A DNA stretch of 64,000 bases from Ruminococcus hominis (GTDB taxonomy: Bacteria > Bacillota > Clostridia > Lachnospirales > Lachnospiraceae). Shown here piece after piece: positions 32,659 through 42,079 of this stretch (positions within the stretch are counted from its first letter, which is position 1; the number at the start of each line of letters is the position of its first letter). The DNA is taken from NCBI RefSeq assembly GCF_014287355.1, contig NZ_JACOPE010000001.1, positions 620,001 to 684,000 of the forward strand. Direction: 5' to 3'. A program made the translations under genes and the position numbers. Below the pieces are notes generated by a model. The model ran no database searches and had not been told where the DNA came from. It saw only the letters and a program-made list of their open reading frames with translations.

Positions 32659-34338
32659 ATGAAGAAAAGAAAAGTAAATGCATTACTTGCAATTGTACTA
32701 TCTCTGACGATGCTGGTGGGAGTTACAGGTTGTGGAAAAGAGCAGCAGCTTGAAGCTGAAATCAACCCGGACACACCTGCAACGGAAGTGCAGTTTCCAT
32801 TGAAGGAAACTGCAGAACTTTCATTTATTACAAGTGCACCGGCTACATCAACACAGGAGCCAAATGAACGAGTAATCTTTCAGAGAATGGAAGAGCAGAC
32901 GAATGTTCATATTGATTGGACTTGTTTTGTATCGGATCAGTTTTCTGATAAGAAAAATCTGGCACTTGCTCAATTTGGAAATCTACCGGACGGATTATTC
33001 AATGCAGGTATGAGTGATTATGATCTATTGCGTTATGCAAAGCAGGGTATCATTATCCCATTAGAAAATCTGATAGATAAATATATGCCGAATTTACAGG
33101 CAGTATTTGATAAATATCCAGAATATAGGACAATGTGTACAGCACCAGATGGACATATTTATTCATTCCCTTGGATTGAACAGCTTGGAGCCGGGAAAGA
33201 AGCCATTCAGGCAATCGGAGATATTCCATATATTAACAAAAAATGGCTGGATTATCTAGGACTTGAGATTCCGACAACAACAGATGAATTGGAACAGGTA
33301 TTGATTCAATTCCGTGATCATGCAGATGAGCTTGAAAAAGAATTTTCAATTGAAGGTAATGTGATTCCAATGTCATTTATTATCAATAATGGGGACCAAG
33401 ATCCGGCAATTTTAATCAATGGGTTTGGAAAAGGTTATGGAGATACGGGAGATCATTTCGCTGTAACGGATGAAGGAAAAGTTATTTACACAACTGTTCA
33501 GGAAGGTTATAAAGAAGGAATTGAATGGTTACATAAACTTGTGACAGAGGATTTAGTTGACCCAGAAGCATTTACACAAGAGTGGTCTACCTATGTAGCA
33601 AAAGGTAAGAACCATCGATACGGTCTCTGTTTTACATGGGACATTGCAAATATTGATAACAATGAAGATTATGTGATGCTACCGGCGCTGACGGGGCCGA
33701 ATGGCATGAGAAATATCACGAGACAGAACAACAGTGAAACAAGTGGATTTGACCGTGGAAGATGTGTTCTTACATCAAGTTGTCGGAATACAGCACTTGC
33801 TGCTGCATGGATTGACCAGATGTATGCACCACTTCAATCACCACAGAATAACTGGGGAACTTATGGAGAAAAGGACTCCTTTAACATTTTTGAAATGTCT
33901 ACAAACAAAGATGGTGGAAAAATGCTAAAGCATATGGATCTTGGAAAACAGTCTCCGGTAGAAGTGCGTGAGGCACAATCGGTAAATGGCCCTCTTGCAG
34001 TTTTAAATGAATATTATGATGTATATGTAACACAGCCAGAAGATGCAAAATGGCGTTTGGATAATATGCATGAAACTTATTTACAGGATATGAACAGTAA
34101 ATATGTTTATCCAAATGTGTTTATGAGCATTGATGATACGAATAAAGTATCTCAGTACGATACAGATATAAAAAAATATGCAGAACAGAAGAAAGCAGAC
34201 TGGATTCTGAATGGAGGAATTGAAAAAGAGTGGGATTCCTATCTGAAGAAAATGGAACAGTATGGACTTTCTGATTATCTTTCAATTAAACAGAAATACT
34301 TTGATCAGTATCAGGAGTCAGTGAGTGAAGAAAAATAA
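32659..34338 (+). CDS. LplA-like solute-binding lipoprotein (importer C)
   Basis: A 559-residue solute-binding lipoprotein, larger than the family-1 proteins elsewhere in the window and typical for LplA-type proteins that pair with LplB/LplC permeases. The signal peptide ends V-T-G-C near residue 23. Unlike importers A, B and D, the binding protein is encoded after the permeases and just before the hydrolase. The next gene, GH32, points to sucrose or fructooligosaccharides as the ligand (inference). Confidence 0.88.
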   Translation: MKKRKVNALLAIVLSLTMLVGVTGCGKEQQLEAEINPDTPATEVQFPLKETAELSFITSAPATSTQEPNERVIFQRMEEQTNVHIDWTCFVSDQFSDKKNLALAQFGNLPDGLFNAGMSDYDLLRYAKQGIIIPLENLIDKYMPNLQAVFDKYPEYRTMCTAPDGHIYSFPWIEQLGAGKEAIQAIGDIPYINKKWLDYLGLEIPTTTDELEQVLIQFRDHADELEKEFSIEGNVIPMSFIINNGDQDPAILINGFGKGYGDTGDHFAVTDEGKVIYTTVQEGYKEGIEWLHKLVTEDLVDPEAFTQEWSTYVAKGKNHRYGLCFTWDIANIDNNEDYVMLPALTGPNGMRNITRQNNSETSGFDRGRCVLTSSCRNTALAAAWIDQMYAPLQSPQNNWGTYGEKDSFNIFEMSTNKDGGKMLKHMDLGKQSPVEVREAQSVNGPLAVLNEYYDVYVTQPEDAKWRLDNMHETYLQDMNSKYVYPNVFMSIDDTNKVSQYDTDIKKYAEQKKADWILNGGIEKEWDSYLKKMEQYGLSDYLSIKQKYFDQYQESVSEEK

Positions 34339-34363
34339 CGATACGAACAACAGGAGAATTTGC

Positions 34364-35848
34364 ATGAGTGAGATGTTAGAAAAGGCTAGAAAATATGAAG
34401 AAGAACAAGGGAAGCAGATAAAAGCAGAAGACAGACCGGCTTTTCATGTGAGTCCATATGTCGGATGGATGAATGACCCGAATGGTTTTTCATACTATCA
34501 GGGAGAGTACCATCTTTTTTATCAGTATTATCCATATGATACACACTGGAACAGTATGCATTGGGGGCATGTGGTTAGTAAAGATTTACTGCATTGGGAA
34601 TTTCTTCCAGCAGCTCTTGCACCAGATGAAGAATACGATAAGGTTGGATGTTTTTCGGGAAGTGCAATAGAGTTGGATGACGGTAGACAATTGCTTATGT
34701 ATACAGCTGTAGATCATGAAACATTAGAAGATGGAAGTAAAAGAGATATACAGACACAGGCGGTAGCTGTCGGAGACGGAAGAGATTATGTGAAATACGA
34801 GAAGAATCCGGTTTTAACAGAAAAGAATCTTCCGGAAGGTGCAAGTAAAGTAGATTTCCGTGATCCAAAAATCTGGAAAGGAAAAGATGGAAACTTCTAT
34901 TGTGTGATTGGAAGCAGACCGGCAGATGGAAGCGGTCAGATTCTTCTTTACAGAAGTGAGAATGGATTTGACTGGGAATTTGTCAGCATCCTTGCAGAAA
35001 ATAAGAAACGTTTTGGAAAAATGTGGGAATGTCCGGATTTCTTTGAACTGGATGGAAAACACATTCTCCTGACAAGTCCGCAGGATATGTTGCCGGAAGG
35101 CTTGGAATATCATAACGGAAACGGCACTTTATGTATCATAGGAGAAATGGACAAGGATACATATACCTTAAAAGAGCAGTTCGCTCAGTCTGTGGATTAT
35201 GGAATTGATTTTTATGCAATGCAGACGGTGAAAGCACCGGACGGACGCAGAATTATGATTGGCTGGATGCAGAACTGGGACACATTGGCTCATCGTGATA
35301 ATGATTCGAAGTGGTTTGCACAAATGAGTTTGCCGAGAGAATTGTCTGTGAAAAACGGAAGACTTTATCAAACTCCAATCAAAGAACTCGATGCACTGCG
35401 CAAAAACAGAGTTGAGTACAACGATGTAGTAATAGATAATGATACGATCACATTAGATCGCGTCGAAGGACGAACCATCGATATGGAACTTGTGATACGT
35501 CCGGAAGATAAAGAAAATATGTATAAGAAATTTGGATTACGCTTTGCGAAGAATGAGAAGTTTTATACAGAACTGAGCTTCCGTCCTGATGAGTCTGTAC
35601 TGAAAATTGATAGAAAATTTTCAGGAACCGAAAGAGCGTTGGTTCATCAGAGAAGATGTCTGGTAAATGGAGATGCCAATGAATTAAAACTCCGTGTGAT
35701 TTTAGACAGATTCAGCGCAGAGATATTTATTAATGATGGCGAGCAGGTTATGTCTGTAGTTATATTTACAGAACAAGAGGCAAAAGGAATTTCGTTCTTT
35801 GCTGATGGTGCAGCTAAAATCGATGTAGTGAAATATGATCTGATTTAG
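34364..35848 (+). CDS. GH32 sucrose/fructan hydrolase
   Basis: A 494-residue glycoside hydrolase of family 32. W-M-N-D-P-N-G near residue 35 holds the nucleophilic aspartate, F-R-D-P-K the transition-state aspartate, and W-E-C-P-D the acid/base glutamate. A C-terminal beta-sandwich follows. There is no signal peptide, so it hydrolyses imported sucrose or short beta-fructans. ATG 34364 is selected because AGGAGA lies 6 bases upstream; a longer frame overlaps the preceding gene. With importer C and the fructokinase it forms a PTS-independent fructoside pathway. Confidence 0.92.
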   Translation: MSEMLEKARKYEEEQGKQIKAEDRPAFHVSPYVGWMNDPNGFSYYQGEYHLFYQYYPYDTHWNSMHWGHVVSKDLLHWEFLPAALAPDEEYDKVGCFSGSAIELDDGRQLLMYTAVDHETLEDGSKRDIQTQAVAVGDGRDYVKYEKNPVLTEKNLPEGASKVDFRDPKIWKGKDGNFYCVIGSRPADGSGQILLYRSENGFDWEFVSILAENKKRFGKMWECPDFFELDGKHILLTSPQDMLPEGLEYHNGNGTLCIIGEMDKDTYTLKEQFAQSVDYGIDFYAMQTVKAPDGRRIMIGWMQNWDTLAHRDNDSKWFAQMSLPRELSVKNGRLYQTPIKELDALRKNRVEYNDVVIDNDTITLDRVEGRTIDMELVIRPEDKENMYKKFGLRFAKNEKFYTELSFRPDESVLKIDRKFSGTERALVHQRRCLVNGDANELKLRVILDRFSAEIFINDGEQVMSVVIFTEQEAKGISFFADGAAKIDVVKYDLI

Positions 35849-35898
35849 AAAATACATGATTGAACTTACATTGAGATTGAAAATGCATGGATAATGAT

Positions 35899-35928
35899 AG
35901 GGGGATTCCTGGAATGGGAATCTCCTTT
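35899..35928 (+). terminator. Intergenic hairpin before the fructokinase gene
   Basis: AGGGGGATTCC pairs with GGGAATCTCCTT around a short loop. The U-run is weak, so it may only attenuate between GH32 and the kinase. Confidence 0.4.
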
Positions 35929-35998
35929 GTAGTATAGGAGCATAGTATCGATGATAGAAGAAATGTAGTCGTTTTATGACGGCAGAATGGAGAAAGTG

Positions 35999-36961
35999 AT
36001 GAAGAAATATGATGTAGTGGCATTAGGAGAATTATTAATTGATTTTACAGAAAATGGAAAAAGTGCTCAGGGAAACCCACTTTTTGAAGCAAATCCGGGA
36101 GGCGCTCCGTGCAATGTACTTGCAATGTTGACAAAACTTGGACGTAAGACAGCATTTATCGGAAAAGTTGGGGAAGACTTTTTTGGAAAACAGTTGAGAG
36201 ATGCGATAACAGAAGTTAGGATTGATGCTTCTGGATTATGCACAGACAAGGAAATCCATACAACACTGGCGATGGTGCATACTTATCCGGATGGGGACAG
36301 AGATTTTTCATTTTATCGAAATCCGGGAGCAGATATGATGCTGAATAAAGAAGAAATTTGTGAAGAACTTATCAAAGAAACAAAAATCTTCCATTTCGGA
36401 ACATTATCTATGACACATGAAGGGGTACGTGAAGCAACAAAAGAGGCAATTCGCATCGCAGAAGAGTCCGGTGCACTTATTTCCTTTGATCCGAACTTAC
36501 GTCCTCCGCTTTGGAATTCTTTGGATGAGGCAAAGGAACAGGTGTTATATGGATTAGCACATTGTCAGATTTTGAAAATTTCAGACAATGAGATTCAGTG
36601 GCTGACTGGTGAAGAAGATTATACTGAGGGTGTGAACTGGATTAGAGAAAGATATCAGATTCCGCTAATTCTTGTATCTATGGGAAAAGAAGGAAGCCGT
36701 GCATATTATAACGGAATTATGGTAGAGGTAAAACCATTCCTTCAGAAAGATACAATTGAGACGACAGGGGCAGGAGATACATTCTGTGGTTGTGTATTAC
36801 ATTATATCTGTGAACATGGAATGGAAGGCTTAGAAGAAAATCTGAAAGAAATGCTGACGTTTGCAAATGCGGCAGCATCTGTGATCACAACAAGAAAAGG
36901 TGCACTGCGCGTAATGCCGACAAGAGATGAAATCCAGAATCTGCTGGACGAACGGATGTAA
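35999..36961 (+). CDS. scrK: PfkB family fructokinase
   Basis: A 320-residue sugar kinase of the ribokinase/PfkB family. The N-terminal signature includes G-E-L-L-I-D-F and G-G-A-P-C-N-V-L, and the C-terminal signature T-T-G-A-G-D-T-F-C-G has the catalytic aspartate near residue 257. It phosphorylates fructose released by GH32 to fructose-6-phosphate, judging by its place in this operon. ATG 35999 has GGAGAAAG in front and is preferred over ATG 35987. A short hairpin separates it from GH32, but both probably share the LacI-controlled promoter. Confidence 0.88.
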   Translation: MKKYDVVALGELLIDFTENGKSAQGNPLFEANPGGAPCNVLAMLTKLGRKTAFIGKVGEDFFGKQLRDAITEVRIDASGLCTDKEIHTTLAMVHTYPDGDRDFSFYRNPGADMMLNKEEICEELIKETKIFHFGTLSMTHEGVREATKEAIRIAEESGALISFDPNLRPPLWNSLDEAKEQVLYGLAHCQILKISDNEIQWLTGEEDYTEGVNWIRERYQIPLILVSMGKEGSRAYYNGIMVEVKPFLQKDTIETTGAGDTFCGCVLHYICEHGMEGLEENLKEMLTFANAAASVITTRKGALRVMPTRDEIQNLLDERM

Positions 36962-37011
36962 TATTCAAGTCGAAAGCAAAACCACCAGTGGTCTGGTGGC
37001 TGAAAAGTCAT

Positions 37012-37461
37012 TTATATGGTTTCGTGGGAGGCAATCCTGCGGAACCATTTTTGTGGAAATTCAAAAACAAACAAAATACCAAGTACAATTGCAACGGCAA
37101 TTTTTAAGGTTAGAAATCCGCGGGCAGAAGCTTTGGCAAGCTGGTCTGTCACTGCATAGTAGGCGGTCCAATAGATGCCGGCTCCTGGAACCAGCGGGAA
37201 AATGCCGGCAATCAAAAAGACTGTTACCGGACAATGGCGATGAACTGCACTGAGGCGGGAGAGGAAAACGACAAGAACGGTCGCAAAAAAGGTAGAAGCG
37301 AAAAGTCCGCATCCAGAAAGAAGCAATTTATAACAAAGCCATCCACATCCGCCGATTATACCGCAGTTTACATAATATTGTTTTGGTACTTGAAAAAGCA
37401 GGGCAAACGCCATTGTACCAACAGCAGCGTTAAGAAATTCAAAAAATAAATGCATAGACAT
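37012..37461 (-). CDS. Threonine/serine exporter, ThrE C-terminal-type subunit
   Basis: A 149-residue membrane protein with four or five helices that corresponds to the second half of ThrE-type exporters (YjjB/ThrE_2). The conserved F-P-L-V-P-G-A-G-I-Y loop near residue 97 is characteristic. The partner half is the gene just upstream on the same strand. ATG 37461 is favoured because GGAG lies upstream, while the earlier ATG at 37503 has no ribosome site. Characterised relatives export threonine and serine or import/export small carboxylates. Confidence 0.82.
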   Translation of the reverse strand: MSMHLFFEFLNAAVGTMAFALLFQVPKQYYVNCGIIGGCGWLCYKLLLSGCGLFASTFFATVLVVFLSRLSAVHRHCPVTVFLIAGIFPLVPGAGIYWTAYYAVTDQLAKASARGFLTLKIAVAIVLGILFVFEFPQKWFRRIASHETI

Positions 37462-37514
37462 AACGCAAAGGTCTCCTTTGTAAATATAAGTGTTGTGTGT
37501 CATAATGATTAAAT

Positions 37515-38309
37515 TTAAGGAAGAAGCATACTGCCGACAATCTGGTGATATCCGATTATAATAAGTCCTACTCCCATGGCAATGCTGAAAGTAACAAGAA
37601 GAGCATCCAGCATTCGAACAGCTCCGGCGATATAATCTTGGTCTGCAATGTCGCGGATACCATTTGTAAAGGCAACACCGGGAACCAATGGGATAATAGC
37701 ACCGATGATAATCTCATTTAAATGATGTCCAAGCCCCATTTGGTAAATGAGTACGGCGATTAAAGTTACGACCATACCGCCGGAAATATTTGTTGCGATT
37801 TTTGAGAGGCGTCCTTTTACAAGACATAATAAATAGACATATAAAAGCAGTCCGGCTATAAAAGAAACGATACTATCAATAGCATCACCGCCAAACAGAT
37901 AGCAAAAGCATCCACTTCCGATACCGGAAGCAAGAATCTGGCACCATTTGGCCTTTGCCGGTGTTTTCTGGATTGCCTGGAGCTTCTGATATGCTTCAGT
38001 GGGACTGTAAATACCCTGCTCAATTTCGCGTGATAATTGGTTGACGGCTGTAACGCGATCTAATCGTGTCGCACTCAGAGGAATATGTCTTACCCAGGCA
38101 AAGTTCTGATCAGAATTACTGTCAGCAGTGAGAAAGAATCCACTGCTTAAGACAAAAGGATCACAAGATTCAATACCATAGGCACGGGCAATTCTGTTAA
38201 TTGTCTCTTCTACACGAGAAATCTCAGCACCGCTTTCCAGCAGGATATCGCCTGCAAGAGCGGCTGTGTTCAATGCCATTCGATTGTCTTCTTTTTCAAA
38301 AGTTTCCAA
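37515..38309 (-). CDS. Threonine/serine exporter, ThrE N-terminal-type subunit
   Basis: A 264-residue protein matching the YjjP/DUF1212 half of ThrE. The first 120 residues are soluble with G-x-x-L-L-E-S-G-A-E-I-S-R-V-E-E-T, followed by five membrane helices with I-I-P-L-V-P-G-V-A-F near residue 212. In some bacteria this domain is fused to the subunit encoded next; here the pair is split and 53 bases apart. GGGGGA precedes the start. Confidence 0.87.
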   Translation of the reverse strand: METFEKEDNRMALNTAALAGDILLESGAEISRVEETINRIARAYGIESCDPFVLSSGFFLTADSNSDQNFAWVRHIPLSATRLDRVTAVNQLSREIEQGIYSPTEAYQKLQAIQKTPAKAKWCQILASGIGSGCFCYLFGGDAIDSIVSFIAGLLLYVYLLCLVKGRLSKIATNISGGMVVTLIAVLIYQMGLGHHLNEIIIGAIIPLVPGVAFTNGIRDIADQDYIAGAVRMLDALLVTFSIAMGVGLIIIGYHQIVGSMLLP

Positions 38310-38340
38310 AATAAATTTCCCCCAGTTATTCTTGTTTTAC

Positions 38341-38385
38341 AAAAAAGCGGATACAAAACGAAAATAGAATCCGAAGTGTATCCGC
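38341..38385 (-). terminator. Terminator after the DUF6106 gene
   Basis: On the minus strand GCGGATAC pairs with GTATCCGC and is followed by a run of T. It separates the DUF6106/PucR pair from the exporter genes. Confidence 0.75.
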
Positions 38386-38416
38386 ATCTTTTAAGATTAT
38401 AGCACATTTTTTACAA

Positions 38417-38917
38417 TTAATCCTGAAATAATTTCATTCCCATCCAACCCTTCATATGTCGGAGCATTTCATCATCAGGATCGAACAAGACAGTACAGAG
38501 GGTCTGATTCAATGTAATGATGATAGCATATGTGTTGGCATTTGCATTTCCAGAAGAGAAATCATAGCGTTTTGTTGTGTGGTAAGAGTCCAGTCTGTGA
38601 GAGTTTTTCGGCGCTATAATTTCTGCATGCTGAATATCAATAGAAAGCTTGTCTTTTCTATTTGCTTTGCTGTAAATTGCTGCAATATCGAGTTCGTGGT
38701 TTAACAAGTCATATTCATATTCCACATTAAAACGAGGAAAGATAAAATAATAGGCAAGAACAGCATATAAAGCAGCTAACATAAATGCAAAAAATCCTAA
38801 AAACGGAAATCCAAAGAGGATAAGAATCAGGATTGGGAGAAAGGAAAGTACACGTAAAAGTGCAGTCTTTCCGGTTGGTTTACAAGTTACCAGTTGTTCA
38901 TAATAAGTGTCATTCAT
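38417..38917 (-). CDS. DUF6106 family membrane protein
   Basis: A 166-residue protein with two membrane helices at about residues 22-60 and a C-terminal soluble domain containing F-N-V-E-Y-E-Y-D and Y-A-I-I-I-T-L-N-Q. It matches the clostridial DUF6106 family as I recall it, function unknown. The gene follows the PucR-type regulator after a single base, so the two are probably co-transcribed. Confidence 0.65.
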   Translation of the reverse strand: MNDTYYEQLVTCKPTGKTALLRVLSFLPILILILFGFPFLGFFAFMLAALYAVLAYYFIFPRFNVEYEYDLLNHELDIAAIYSKANRKDKLSIDIQHAEIIAPKNSHRLDSYHTTKRYDFSSGNANANTYAIIITLNQTLCTVLFDPDDEMLRHMKGWMGMKLFQD

Positions 38918-38918
38918 G

Positions 38919-39827
38919 TTAAGAATTCCTTTCTGAATATAAATAATTTATAACCATACTTGCAAGCTTGAAGGTCATAGCATCTTCAAATTTGCGAAGG
39001 TCGAGACCTGTCTTTTTCTCTACCTGGTCAAGTCGGTAAATAAGAGTATTGCGGTGCATATGTAATTGTCTGGAAGTCTCGGCAATATTCAGGTTGTTTT
39101 GAAGAAATCTGGTAATTGTTATATCTGTTTCGTTATCAAATGAATCAGGAATATCATCACCAAATACTTCATGTAAAAATCCCTCGCAGATTGAAATTGG
39201 AAGCTGGTATAGCAAGCGTCCGACTCCAAGCCGGTTATACGGAAATACTGTTTGTTCTGAATAAAATAAATTTCCAACCTTTAAAGCGAGATAGGCACTT
39301 TTATAAGCTTCTGAGCATTCCGTAAGGGAATAAAAGCATCCGCTGTAAGCCACCTGGATAAAAGAGAGAGCCTCCATATTCAGTGTATCGACAATCGTAC
39401 GTGCAATCTGTAAAAAATCGTTTTCTGTTTCCGAATCCTTCACAGGACGAAGGACGACCATGCTGGATTCAGTTAAAGGAACCAGATAAGAGTGCGTCTG
39501 TGGTGGAAACAGATTCTTTAAAATCTCCGGAATTATTTCATCTAGAGGACCTTTGGTCTTTAATAAAAACAGAATGCGTCGTTCCTCAAGATTGATATGC
39601 AGTCGAGAAGCTCTTTCTAAAATATCATATATCGGAATCGTTCCGGTTACAAGCCCCTGTAAAAAATAGGTCTTGTTATATTTTTCCTGATAAGCATTAC
39701 AAAGACAACGTATCTGTGTGAGTGCCTGAATTTCCTCTTCTTCTGTATCAGCTTTTACATCCAGGGTGATGCCTGTAAGCTGTCTGAGATTTTTTAATGC
39801 ATGTTCAAGTTCTGTGCTATGTTTCAT
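38919..39827 (-). CDS. PucR/CdaR-type transcriptional regulator
   Basis: A 302-residue regulator with the C-terminal PucR helix-turn-helix (HTH_30): F-L-Q-N-N-L-N-I-A-E-T-S, then H-M-H-R-N-T-L-I-Y-R-L. The N-terminal 230 residues have no domain I can name but include a GGDEF-like/CdaR middle region typical of the family. Known relatives control purine, sugar-acid or amino-acid catabolism. It lies next to the MsmX-type ATPase gene and could control it, but no operator was recognised. Confidence 0.82.
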   Translation of the reverse strand: MKHSTELEHALKNLRQLTGITLDVKADTEEEEIQALTQIRCLCNAYQEKYNKTYFLQGLVTGTIPIYDILERASRLHINLEERRILFLLKTKGPLDEIIPEILKNLFPPQTHSYLVPLTESSMVVLRPVKDSETENDFLQIARTIVDTLNMEALSFIQVAYSGCFYSLTECSEAYKSAYLALKVGNLFYSEQTVFPYNRLGVGRLLYQLPISICEGFLHEVFGDDIPDSFDNETDITITRFLQNNLNIAETSRQLHMHRNTLIYRLDQVEKKTGLDLRKFEDAMTFKLASMVINYLYSERNS

Positions 39828-39875
39828 GAAAGCCTCCGTTTATATCTCACTAAGTGTTGCAGATAAAGAGACAAA

Positions 39876-39907
39876 GGGAGGAGTTGTACAAAAGTACAAC
39901 CCCTCTC
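39876..39907. terminator. Hairpin between ATPase and PucR genes
   Basis: GGGAGGAGTTGTAC pairs with GTACAACCCCTCTC (12 of 14 pairs) around AAAA. It is positioned to terminate the minus-strand ATPase transcript, although the T-run is modest. Confidence 0.5.
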
Positions 39908-39977
39908 TTATATGTAACCTCGTAATCGCTTGATTCTTTGTGATTACAGGGCGAACTCTTTCTTTTATAATAAACTA

Positions 39978-41090
39978 CTAGTTTGTAATCGTCAACTCAG
40001 TATCTTTGTCGAAAAGGTGAATCTTTTCCATATCAAGAGCGAAGATTGCATCATCTCCTGTTCTCAGAGTTGTACGTGGATTAACACGTGCTGTCATCTG
40101 AGTTCCTTCTAAGTCGAAATACAAGAATACTTCTGCACCAAGCAATTCATAAACTTTGATCTTAGATTTGATCACGCTGTCAGGAGAGTTGCTGATAAAT
40201 GCCTGTGAATCATGTACATCTTCAGGACGAATACCAAGAACAACAGTTTTTCCATCATAACCGCCATCGATCAGAGCCTGTTTTTTAGATGCAGGAACTT
40301 TTAATACATGCTCACCTACTGTTAATGTAACATCATTTCCATTTACATTAACAAGTGCATCCATGAAGTTCATCTGAGGTGATCCGATGAATCCGGCAAC
40401 GAACTGGTTACATGGTGAATTGTAAAGGTTCTGAGGAGTATCTACCTGCTGAACAATTCCGTCTTTCATAACAACGATTCTTGTACCAAGTGTCATAGCC
40501 TCTGTCTGGTCATGTGTAACGTAGATGATCGTAGCACCTAAATTCTCATGCAGTTTGGAAATCTCGATACGCATCTGAACTCTCAGCTTAGCATCCAAGT
40601 TTGAAAGAGGCTCATCCATAAGGAATACCTTAGGATTACGAACGATAGCACGTCCCATAGCAACACGCTGTCTCTGTCCACCGGAAAGAGCTTTTGGTTT
40701 ACGGTCAAGCAGTTTTTCAAGGTCAAGGATTCTTGCAGCCTCGCGAACTTTTTTATCAATCTCATCTTTTGGAACTTTACGAAGTTTCAAACCGAAAGCC
40801 ATGTTGTCATATACTGTCATATGTGGGTACAGAGCATAGTTCTGGAATACCATTGCGATATCACGGTCTTTAGGCTCTACATCGTTCATTTTCTTTCCGT
40901 CAATTTCAAGAACACCACCGGAAATGTCTTCCAGACCTGCGATCATACGAAGTGTAGTAGATTTACCACATCCTGATGGTCCTACGAAAATGATGAATTC
41001 TTTATCTTCGATTTCAAGATTGAAATCTTTTACTGCGTGAAATCCGTTTGGATATATTTTTTCAATTCCTCTTAATGATAAACTTGCCAT
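39978..41090 (-). CDS. ugpC: Multi-sugar importer ATPase, MsmX/UgpC type
   Basis: A 370-residue CUT1-family ATPase. Walker A is G-P-S-G-C-G-K-S-T-T near residue 38, the signature is L-S-G-G-Q-R-Q-R-V-A, Walker B is V-F-L-M-D-E-P, and the C-terminal 130 residues form the regulatory TOBE/MalK-type domain with V-L-G-I-R-P-E-D. GGAGG precedes ATG 41090; a longer frame upstream has no support. In Firmicutes a single such ATPase serves many importers. Four importers in this window lack an ATPase, so this gene is their probable common motor. Confidence 0.93.
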   Translation of the reverse strand: MASLSLRGIEKIYPNGFHAVKDFNLEIEDKEFIIFVGPSGCGKSTTLRMIAGLEDISGGVLEIDGKKMNDVEPKDRDIAMVFQNYALYPHMTVYDNMAFGLKLRKVPKDEIDKKVREAARILDLEKLLDRKPKALSGGQRQRVAMGRAIVRNPKVFLMDEPLSNLDAKLRVQMRIEISKLHENLGATIIYVTHDQTEAMTLGTRIVVMKDGIVQQVDTPQNLYNSPCNQFVAGFIGSPQMNFMDALVNVNGNDVTLTVGEHVLKVPASKKQALIDGGYDGKTVVLGIRPEDVHDSQAFISNSPDSVIKSKIKVYELLGAEVFLYFDLEGTQMTARVNPRTTLRTGDDAIFALDMEKIHLFDKDTELTITN

Positions 41091-41263
41091 TTGAAATAGC
41101 CTCCTTAAAAATATAGTAATGAGTGTTAAAAGTTTTTGTTTTGTTCTGAGATAAGTATACAAATAAAGCGGGAAATGAACAATGTAACGAGTAACCAAAA
41201 AAATAAGAGATGGATGTACATTTTAACCATAAGGAGAAATTGAATGTCCGGATGCAGTAATAT

Positions 41264-41292
41264 TTGACGGAAAGATAAGAATCCGTTACAAT
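41264..41292 (+). promoter_or_regulatory. Sigma-A promoter of the cyclophilin gene
   Basis: TTGACG at 41264-41269 and TACAAT at 41287-41292 with a 17-bp spacer. A small hairpin (GAACAC/GTGTTC, 41301-41322) forms in the early leader. Confidence 0.75.
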
Positions 41293-41352
41293 GAGCCTTA
41301 GAACACCTTATTTTAAGTGTTCAGAGTAAGGTAGAAAAGAGGATGAATGATT

Positions 41353-41871
41353 ATGGCAAATCCAATCGTAACATTTGAGATGGAGAATGGAGACATTATG
41401 AAAGCAGAACTGTATCCGGAGATCGCTCCTAATACAGTGAATAACTTTGTATCATTAGTTCAGAAAGGATTCTATGATGGACTGATCTTCCATCGTGTTA
41501 TCCGTGGATTTATGATCCAGGGAGGATGCCCGAACGGAACAGGTATGGGTGGTCCGGGATATTCAATCAAAGGAGAATTTTCACAGAACGGATTCGAGAA
41601 TAATCTGAAACATGATCCGGGAGTGCTTTCTATGGCACGCGCAATGCATCCGGATTCAGCAGGATCACAGTTCTTCATCATGCATGAGAAATCACCACAT
41701 CTGGATGGCGCTTATGCAGCATTTGGTAAGATCACAGAAGGAATGGATATTGTAAATAAGATTGCTGAGACAGCAACAGATTACAGTGACCGTCCACTGG
41801 AAGAACAGAAGATGAAGAAGGTTACAGTTGAGACATTCGGCGAAGAATTTCAGGAGCCAGAAAGAGCTTAA
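41353..41871 (+). CDS. ppiB: Cyclophilin-type peptidyl-prolyl isomerase
   Basis: A 172-residue cyclophilin. F-H-R-V-I-R-G-F-M-I-Q-G-G near residue 47 holds the catalytic arginine, and M-A-R-A-M-H-P-D-S-A-G-S-Q-F-F-I is the second active-site block. It catalyses cis-trans isomerisation of prolyl bonds in the cytoplasm. ATG 41353 is favoured over 41347 because AAGAGGA is 9 bases away from it and only 3 from the earlier codon. It has its own promoter and terminator. Confidence 0.93.
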   Translation: MANPIVTFEMENGDIMKAELYPEIAPNTVNNFVSLVQKGFYDGLIFHRVIRGFMIQGGCPNGTGMGGPGYSIKGEFSQNGFENNLKHDPGVLSMARAMHPDSAGSQFFIMHEKSPHLDGAYAAFGKITEGMDIVNKIAETATDYSDRPLEEQKMKKVTVETFGEEFQEPERA

Positions 41872-41892
41872 GTAAAGTATCAAAGATAAGAA

Positions 41893-41938
41893 GAGCTGCC
41901 GTTTCTATGATGAGAGTTGTAGAACGGGAGCTTTTTTT
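41893..41938 (+). terminator. Terminator of the cyclophilin gene
   Basis: AGCTGCCGTT pairs with AACGGGAGCT across a 20-base loop and is followed by TTTTTTT. Confidence 0.8.
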
Positions 41939-42079
41939 CGTCTCTTTTCGGAGAATGCTTTACAAAAAAGCCTTCATATTTTAGAATAAGGAACATGAAT
42001 GTTTACTGATTGCCTTTTGCAGGTAAACAATAAGCATATGTGCCATATAAGGTAAATAAATAATGGAGGTTATGGCCTT

